A DNA stretch of 10,093 nucleotides. It comes from BS150m-G50 sp964501185 [NCBI: uncultured Bacteroidia bacterium] (GTDB lineage: Bacteria; CAIWAD01; BS150m-G50). Below, in pieces: positions 5,840 through 10,093 of this stretch. Every line of letters starts with the position of its first letter. Positions within the stretch are counted from its first letter, which is position 1. The notes under the pieces are model-generated. The model did not search any database and was not told the DNA's origin. It saw nothing but the letters and a program-made list of their open reading frames with translations. A program made the position numbers and the translations under genes. The stretch is from contig CAZCRT010000061.1 of NCBI GenBank assembly GCA_964501185.1, positions 1-10,093 of the forward strand, given 5' to 3'.

Positions 5840-8368
5840 TTACTGATGGAAGAGTACATTGTCAATGTAAACTGTGTTAGGATCGCCACTGATGATCAGC
5901 TGCGCCAGATGCGCCCTGGTGGTCAAACCGGGGAACTCGGTAAATGGTAGATCAAAAACGACCCAGTTTTCACTCTGCAATGGTGTGGCATAGCTGGCAT
6001 CGATCCAGAGCTCATGCTCTACATCATCTCCGCCACCCCAGGCACCATCAGCACCGAAGTCGACCAGCTTGATCTTGAAGAAAGCCGGCAGATCCGTTGC
6101 ATCGGGTGTCCAGAAGTCCAGCCGGAAGTGAGTCATAGCAGTCGCATCAACAGTGGTGGTAGTGAACTCGATACCGGCGAATACCAGGTTCTCGTACAGC
6201 TTGACATTGTCACCATCGACCATCCAGTCGCTGACATTCGCCTGATCCCAACCGGCGGACCATGTATCAACCGGATGATTAGTATAGACATCGCTGAACA
6301 GGGAAATCACATCCTCAGCCGGATAGGTCGGGGCCGGGGCCGGTTCGGTTGGTTCAGGATCTGGTTCCACCACGGATTCACCGTGGAAATACCAGTTATC
6401 AAAGTAGACAACCGTTGATCCATTACCGCCAGTAACCTTGAACTGGTAGATGGCTTCCAGGTTAATTCCGCTGTAATGGCTGAGTGGAATATCAACGCTC
6501 ACCCACTCCTCCAATGTAACAGGTAGCGAGTAGGGAAACTCAGCCTGGGGTGTGCTGCTGATCAGGTAGAAATCAAGAGCTGTGGCGTTAGGGGTCCAGA
6601 AATCCACATGGATATAGCCATATCCTGACACATCCTGATCCGCACCATCAAAGTGGCCCAGGTTGGTTCCCTGGTAGTTGAGATTTTCGTAGAGCAGTGT
6701 ATTATCCCCGGCAACATCATGGTCGACGGTGACAATAGTGGTCTGTCCCCAGCTGGGATTGAAGTTTGTATCCGCCAGGTCAGTGTAGGCATCACTGTAA
6801 ATAGAGAGGACAGTTTCGGGATCCTCCGTGGGAGTCGGAGCGGCTACTGTCGGTTCAGGATCCTCAACCACTTCAGTGTAACCATGGAAGTACCAGTTAT
6901 CGAAGTACATGACAACCGTTCCGTCACCACCGTGAACCTTGAACTGGAAGATATCGGTCAGATTAAGACCTTGGTCACTGTAGTGACTCAGCGGAATATC
7001 CAGACTCACCCATTCTTCCTGGGTACTCGGCATAGCGTATCCACGCTCCCCAGTCGTACGACTGATCAGGTAGAAATGCATGACGGGTGTGTTGGGTGAC
7101 CAGAAATCCACATGAAGGTAAGCGTATTCCGATACATCCTGGTCGGCACCATCCGCATGTCCCAGATTGGTCCCCTGGAAGTCCAAATCCTCGTAGAGGA
7201 GCGTATTGTCACCCGCAACATCATGATCGACGGTAACCTGTGTTGACTGTCCCCAGAAGGGGTTGAAGTTGGTGTCAGCCAGGTTGGTATAAGCATCACT
7301 GTAGATAGAGAGGACCGAATCGGGATCGGTTGTCGGAGTCGGTGCCGCCACCAGTGGTACTACGAAGGCAACGGTAAAGTCGATGCTGTAGGTAAGCTCG
7401 GTTATACCATCAAGCGCGGTGACGACAACATCTGTCGTGCCGGGCAGTTCCGGAGCAGCATTAACTACATGGGTGGCGCCTACAACGGTTGTAACAGCAG
7501 TGACGGTCGGAACTACCTCAGTACCCTGGGGCAGCTCAACATCGTAGTTCAGAATTTCTGAATCAAAACCGTCAACGGTTGTACCATCGACCAGCAGGTC
7601 GCTCAATGTAGCATCGGTATCCTGTGTGACCGGCGCTTTCCAGAAATAGATATTGTCCAGATAGATAGTGCCGCCGGTGCCACCATCAAACTTGAGCTGA
7701 TGGATATCGGCAAGGGAAAGACCCAGATCACTGAAATGACTCAGCGGAATGTCGTAGCTGTTCCAGACATCCATGACCGGTGCCATCGCATAAGGCTGCT
7801 CACCGGTAGTCTGGCTGACCAGGAACACATTGACCGCTGCTTCGTTCTGCGTCCAGAGATCGAGATGCAGATACTCCATCAGGGAAAGATCCTGAGGGGC
7901 TGCCAGCTGGGTGCCCTGGTAATTGAAATTGGCATACTTAAGGGTGGGATTGCCAACAAGATCTTCGATAGTAACGATAGTATTCTGCCACCACCAGGGA
8001 TTGAAATCGGTGTCAGGCAGATCTGTAAAGACATTGCTGAAAACGGAGATCACATCCTCTTCTTCATGCCCGGTTGGATCCGGAGCAGGACCGGGGATTA
8101 CTTCACTGTCAAAGGAGGTGACAAAGAAAAACTCCCCCAGACCGCTGACATCGTAGGATAACACCTCGGGACCGACCTCAGCAAGCAGAGTTCCAGACCC
8201 GTATGGTTCGTTCATGCCGTAGATATTGTAACCGGCCGCTCCAGTGATTTCGGACCAGATCAACACATAGGCTTCACCTGATACTTCAAGCTGCACATCA
8301 GGTGCATCCAGCGCATAAGCAAACTGGATACCCAGGATGAGCAGAAAAGCAATTAAACTCTTCTTCAT
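5840..8368 (-). CDS. Large multi-module secreted protein, probable polysaccharide-binding protein
   Basis: The protein has 842 residues from ATG 8368. The open frame extends 17 codons upstream, but AGGA 6 bases before 8368 and a classic signal peptide (MKKSLIAFLLILGIQFAYA) fix the start. Domains in order: fibronectin-III-like (about 20-90), module 1 (104-243), cadherin-like beta-sandwich resembling PF12733 (252-334), modules 2 (347-495) and 3 (516-663), which are near-duplicates, and module 4 (685-842). They are joined by Pro/Thr/Glu linkers. Each module begins with a V-[IL]-S-[IVL]-[FY]-S pattern and ends with [VI]Y[LFI]DNxxF, like carbohydrate-binding beta-sandwiches. No catalytic motif is visible. 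Unlike the related protein at 3047-4465 it has no T9SS domain; it ends at the end of module 4. The mature chain has no Cys and only about 12 Lys/Arg against about 127 Asp/Glu (hand count). It is first in the cluster, directly behind the promoter. Inferred role: glycan capture in the periplasm or at the surface; ligand unknown. Confidence 0.83.
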   Translation of the reverse strand: MKKSLIAFLLILGIQFAYALDAPDVQLEVSGEAYVLIWSEITGAAGYNIYGMNEPYGSGTLLAEVGPEVLSYDVSGLGEFFFVTSFDSEVIPGPAPDPTGHEEEDVISVFSNVFTDLPDTDFNPWWWQNTIVTIEDLVGNPTLKYANFNYQGTQLAAPQDLSLMEYLHLDLWTQNEAAVNVFLVSQTTGEQPYAMAPVMDVWNSYDIPLSHFSDLGLSLADIHQLKFDGGTGGTIYLDNIYFWKAPVTQDTDATLSDLLVDGTTVDGFDSEILNYDVELPQGTEVVPTVTAVTTVVGATHVVNAAPELPGTTDVVVTALDGITELTYSIDFTVAFVVPLVAAPTPTTDPDSVLSIYSDAYTNLADTNFNPFWGQSTQVTVDHDVAGDNTLLYEDLDFQGTNLGHADGADQDVSEYAYLHVDFWSPNTPVMHFYLISRTTGERGYAMPSTQEEWVSLDIPLSHYSDQGLNLTDIFQFKVHGGDGTVVMYFDNWYFHGYTEVVEDPEPTVAAPTPTEDPETVLSIYSDAYTDLADTNFNPSWGQTTIVTVDHDVAGDNTLLYENLNYQGTNLGHFDGADQDVSGYGYIHVDFWTPNATALDFYLISSTPQAEFPYSLPVTLEEWVSVDIPLSHYSGINLEAIYQFKVTGGNGSTVVYFDNWYFHGESVVEPDPEPTEPAPAPTYPAEDVISLFSDVYTNHPVDTWSAGWDQANVSDWMVDGDNVKLYENLVFAGIEFTTTTVDATAMTHFRLDFWTPDATDLPAFFKIKLVDFGADGAWGGGDDVEHELWIDASYATPLQSENWVVFDLPFTEFPGLTTRAHLAQLIISGDPNTVYIDNVLFHQ
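5843..6316 (-). repeat. Module 4, long subtype, of the large secreted protein
   Basis: Residues about 685-842. It has the DTWSAGWD motif (701-708), the LVDFGADGAW..GDDVE segment and the closing NTVYIDNVLF, and forms the C-terminus. It resembles the module at 3368-3844 more than modules 1-3 of its own protein. Confidence 0.75.
6380..6823 (-). repeat. Module 3, short subtype, tandem copy
   Basis: Residues about 516-663: VLSIYSDAYTDLADTNFNP, VTVDHDVAGDNTLLYE, QGTNLGH.DGADQDVS, DIPLSHYS and VYFDNWYFHG. With its linker it repeats module 2 at a 507-base (169-codon) spacing. The two are also clearly similar at DNA level, for example 6716-6830 against 7221-7330. Confidence 0.85.
6884..7330 (-). repeat. 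Module 2, short subtype, tandem copy
   Basis: Residues about 347-495, the partner of module 3, with the same motif series. Differences cluster after residue 425, in the TTGERGYAMPS stretch, and at F371 where module 3 has Ser539. This suggests a duplication followed by some divergence. Confidence 0.85.
7367..7615 (-). other. Cadherin-like beta-sandwich domain (coding segment)
   Basis: Residues about 252-334 begin DATLSDLLVDGTTVDGFDS and continue with LNYDVELPQGT and a Val/Thr-rich run ending TYSIDFTVA. This is the usual pattern of the bacterial cadherin-like domain PF12733, a structural spacer in cell-surface proteins. It separates the divergent module 1 from modules 2-4. Confidence 0.7.
7640..8059 (-). 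repeat. Module 1, divergent short subtype
   Basis: Residues about 104-243: VISVFSNVFTDLPDTDFNP, then W125-W126-W127, SQTTGEQPYAM, DIPLSHFSDLGLSLADI and TIYLDNIYFW. It is closest to module 2 (the TTGE..YAM and SHxSDxGL segments match) but has drifted much further than module 3. Confidence 0.75.
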
Positions 8369-8374
8369 GATAAT

Positions 8375-8378
8375 TCCT
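8375..8378 (-). promoter_or_regulatory. Ribosome binding site fixing the start of the large module protein
   Basis: AGGA on the minus strand, 6 bases before ATG 8368. It excludes the longer open frame, whose extra residues (MCLNTAVSE...) would spoil the signal peptide. Confidence 0.65.
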
Positions 8379-8445
8379 TTCTCAATTGCACATTCAGAAA
8401 CTGCTGTATTTAGGCACATATATAAAAACTAGTGTTTGACTGGAA

Positions 8446-8468
8446 CTTTGTTCGTCTGCCGAACTAAG
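8446..8468 (-). other. Leader hairpin at the predicted transcript 5' end
   Basis: The arms GTTCG (8450-8454) and CGAAC (8460-8464) enclose a 5-base loop. After one mismatch, CTT/AAG extends the stem by 3 bp. The predicted start site is near 8469, 7 bases beyond the -10 element, so the hairpin would form the extreme 5' end of the mRNA. It could stabilise the mRNA or be an operator overlapping the start of transcription. Confidence 0.5.
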
Positions 8469-8475
8469 TATCTTT

Positions 8476-8504
8476 ATACTAGTAATCGTCTCTATGATAG
8501 TCAA
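8476..8504 (-). promoter_or_regulatory. Sigma70-type promoter for the minus-strand glycan cluster
   Basis: On the minus strand, TTGACT (8504-8499, 5 of 6 to TTGACA), a 17-bp spacer and TAGTAT (8481-8476, 4 of 6 to TATAAT). Spacing is optimal, in an AT-rich stretch. It predicts a leader of about 100 bases before ATG 8368. Members of Bacteroidota use a different consensus (TTTG/TAnnTTTG), which I did not find here, so use of this promoter depends on the lineage. Confidence 0.55.
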
Positions 8505-8736
8505 GCTTTAAATAGCACGATTTTATTTTTATTCCGGTCCTTACTGAGACTGTGCTCCCGGTTCTGACTTCTGTACTCCTGAACCGACTCCGCTGCACCG
8601 GTACTGAGAGCAGCTGTTCAGGCCTGTTGACACACAGCTCCAGCATACCACCTGCTGCGGTTGATTATCTTGCTTGCCGATCCCGGTTAATGTAATTTCT
8701 GCTGAAGAGTTACCTGAATAAAGCAGGCAATATATA

Positions 8737-9957
8737 ATGATCAATCCCCTGTCCGGGATATCGAAACTAAGAATGACTCTGCCGGGCTTGTTGCTGTTGT
8801 CGCTGCTGACCTCCTGCAGTTTCTGGCAGGATGATGATCAGGCAATAGACAACTATCGCTTCTCTGTGGATGACGATTTTATTCTGATGAATGACGAACC
8901 GTTGATCATCAGAGGGATTGTCTATGTGCCGGGGTATCCCGGTTACCTGCCCTGGGAGCTGGAAGAAGCTGAGGAGCTGCCGGAACAGCTGGTGGTCAGT
9001 ATCAATGGTGATGTGGCCGAAATCAGGGATATGGGTGCAAACGTCATCCGGCTCTGGGGAACAGTACGAGATGTCTACCTGGCCATCATGGCTGCTGGAG
9101 ATCTGAGTTTTATTCAGACGATATCCATCGACAGTCATTATCCGGACTATCAGAATTCGATATTCAAGGAGAATGTCAAAACCGCTATCAGACGGGTGGT
9201 GGACAGCATCTACTCCGTTTATACTGATCACGATCCTCCGCTGATCGCCTACCTGATCGGCAATGAGCTGAGTTCCGAGAGCATTCAGGCAACCGACGCT
9301 GCCCACCCGGACATCACCAGTTTTGCCGGCGACTACATCACCGCGAACCACCTGACCGCGACGGAGGTATTTCTGGCGGAAATGGCAGATTACTTGAAAA
9401 CCTATGAAAATGAGCAATATGGTAATGTATCACTGGTATCATACGCCAACTACTTATATACCGCTGATATCATCGACACTCCCTTTCTCGACTTCCGGTG
9501 CCACAATATCTATTCGTATGACCTTCCCGCTATCGTGCCGGACACGCCGCCGGGCAGCAGTAGCGGTACTCTGCTGCAGGGCTGGGTAGAAGAGTTGAAA
9601 GCACGCTATCACTGGCTGCCACTCCTGGTAACCGAAACCGGTCTGAGTGTATCACCAAATGCAATCCACTTCGGACCACCTCATTACGGTTACGGTGGTA
9701 ATACAGAGGAGGACCAGGCAACCGGTCTGGTGCAGAATATCATCGATATTAATACTACACTGCTGCCATCAGCCGGAGTCTGCATCCATGAATATCTGGA
9801 TGCGTGGTGGAAGTGGGGATTAGAGGACTCTTACTCTCATGATCCTGATGATGTAGAGGAATGGTTCGGAATTACGCAGCTGATGCAGTCCGGGAATTGG
9901 TACATTACAGAGCCCCGCCCGGCATACGGTGCAATTCAGCAGATCTGGGGAGAATGA
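8737..9957 (+). CDS. Clan GH-A-like TIM-barrel glycosidase, predicted lipoprotein
   Basis: The protein has 406 residues. The signal peptide carries K10 and R12, then TLPGLLLLSLL and lipobox LTS-C27, so it is a lipoprotein. Starting at M13 (8773) would lose the basic residues, so 8737 is preferred even though the ribosome site is weak. The mature part shows an (alpha/beta)8 glycosidase pattern: NDEPLIIRGIVYVPGYPG (52-69), MGANVIRLWG (99-108), YLIGNE with E177 (proposed acid/base), LLVTETG with E300 (proposed nucleophile), EYLDAWWKWG (352-361) and DVEEWFGI (372-379). The pattern fits GH2/GH5-type barrels and has some likeness to GH72 beta-1,3-glucanosyltransferases, but I cannot assign the family. 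It is transcribed divergently from the cluster. The context suggests hydrolysis or transfer on the same glucan at the envelope. The two glutamates are 123 residues apart, a plausible spacing for the barrel's strands 4 and 7. Confidence 0.75.
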   Translation: MINPLSGISKLRMTLPGLLLLSLLTSCSFWQDDDQAIDNYRFSVDDDFILMNDEPLIIRGIVYVPGYPGYLPWELEEAEELPEQLVVSINGDVAEIRDMGANVIRLWGTVRDVYLAIMAAGDLSFIQTISIDSHYPDYQNSIFKENVKTAIRRVVDSIYSVYTDHDPPLIAYLIGNELSSESIQATDAAHPDITSFAGDYITANHLTATEVFLAEMADYLKTYENEQYGNVSLVSYANYLYTADIIDTPFLDFRCHNIYSYDLPAIVPDTPPGSSSGTLLQGWVEELKARYHWLPLLVTETGLSVSPNAIHFGPPHYGYGGNTEEDQATGLVQNIIDINTTLLPSAGVCIHEYLDAWWKWGLEDSYSHDPDDVEEWFGITQLMQSGNWYITEPRPAYGAIQQIWGE

Positions 9958-9968
9958 TATTACCTGTT

Positions 9969-9993
9969 TCAGTCAGTATTCTCACCTGACTGA
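9969..9993 (+). other. Hairpin downstream of the divergent glycosidase
   Basis: A perfect 8-bp stem, TCAGTCAG (9969-9976) and CTGACTGA (9986-9993), with a 9-base loop, starts 12 bases after the stop codon. No T-run follows, so it is at best a weak or factor-assisted terminator or an mRNA end-protecting structure. Confidence 0.5.
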
Positions 9994-10017
9994 CCTGCTT
10001 CCGAGGAGATACCAGCA

Positions 10018-10044
10018 CCGGGGTAAGCCATTTGAATACCCCGG
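10018..10044 (+). other. Second GC-rich hairpin downstream of the divergent glycosidase
   Basis: A perfect 8-bp stem, CCGGGGTA (10018-10025) and TACCCCGG (10037-10044), with an 11-base loop. There is no T-run on either side. Together with the hairpin at 9969-9993 it probably marks the 3' end of this transcript. Confidence 0.5.
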
Positions 10045-10073
10045 GCGCTATCATCATAACCTCCGGACGTAAA

Positions 10074-10080
10074 AAAGGAG
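10074..10080 (+). promoter_or_regulatory. Possible ribosome binding site of a gene starting at the right edge
   Basis: AAAGGAG (10074-10080) is a strong Shine-Dalgarno match. The nearest ATG (10082) is too close. A start whose first two bases are the last two of the window (AT at 10092-10093) would be better spaced, but this cannot be judged here. Confidence 0.25.
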
Positions 10081-10093
10081 CATGTCAGCGTAT

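Larger units (their letters stand above)
8369..8736. other. Divergent intergenic control region
   Basis: 368 bases lie between the two oppositely oriented start codons. The left third holds a minus-strand promoter and a leader hairpin. The stretch around 8500-8535 is AT-rich, with a T-run at 8521-8531. The remainder (about 8540-8700) is of mixed composition and contains the 8-bp palindrome CAGGCCTG, but no convincing ORF or RNA gene. A consensus-like TATAAT at 8733-8738 overlaps the plus-strand start codon. Confidence 0.6.

Noticed and set aside
8627-8632. Consensus TTGACA on the plus strand as -35 box for the divergent gene
   Set aside because: No acceptable -10 hexamer occurs 15-19 bases downstream; the sequence there is ACCTGC-like.
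8541-8744. Small minus-strand open frame in the divergent region
   Set aside because: It has a Ser/Gly/Cys-mixed composition with no motif, no clear ribosome site, and overlaps the start of the plus-strand gene.
8767-9417. Minus-strand open frame of 216 codons
   Set aside because: Antisense to the TIM-barrel glycosidase gene, whose catalytic motifs prove the plus-strand frame.

Overview
The window is a glycan-degradation locus, most likely for beta-1,3-glucan (laminarin-type polysaccharide). It comes from a Gram-negative bacterium of the FCB group with a type IX secretion system. The clearest evidence is the C-terminus of the protein at 3047-4465, which has a type A sorting domain containing QNYPNPFNPVTTI and ending in RRMVLLK. 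The 'NYPNPFNP' spelling is typical of Marinimicrobia/Ignavibacteria/Calditrichota-like lineages, but the sequence does not settle the phylum. The secreted proteins are extremely acidic, which suggests a marine or saline habitat.

Layout. Four genes run on the minus strand, read from right to left: a multi-module secreted protein (8368-5840), a GH17 lipoprotein (5732-4617), a second secreted module protein with a T9SS sorting domain (4465-3047), and a large cytoplasmic phosphorylase-like enzyme cut off by the left edge (2837-1). They are separated by 107, 151 and 209 bp, so an operon is plausible, but processing or internal control between genes is possible. A convincing sigma70-type promoter (TTGACT, 17 bp, TAGTAT) lies upstream of the first gene. 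A fifth gene (8737-9957) is divergent on the plus strand and encodes a predicted lipoprotein with a TIM-barrel glycosidase fold. The 368-bp divergent region between the two units is the natural control point.

Inferred joint function. The two secreted module proteins would bind the polysaccharide; they share a repeated beta-sandwich-like module of about 140-160 residues. The GH17 lipoprotein, and perhaps the divergent clan GH-A-like lipoprotein, would cut or rearrange it at the envelope. Imported oligosaccharides would then be phosphorolysed inside the cell by the GH161/GH94-like enzyme, giving glucose 1-phosphate. No SusC/SusD pair, transporter or regulator is visible in the window, so the import step is unseen.

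The items most worth following up are the shared modules (possibly an undescribed carbohydrate-binding family with two subtypes), the presence of a T9SS signal on only one of the two related proteins, the nested inverted repeats between the first and second genes, and a hairpin at the predicted 5' end of the operon transcript. No RNA genes, CRISPR arrays, insertion sequences or phage genes were seen.
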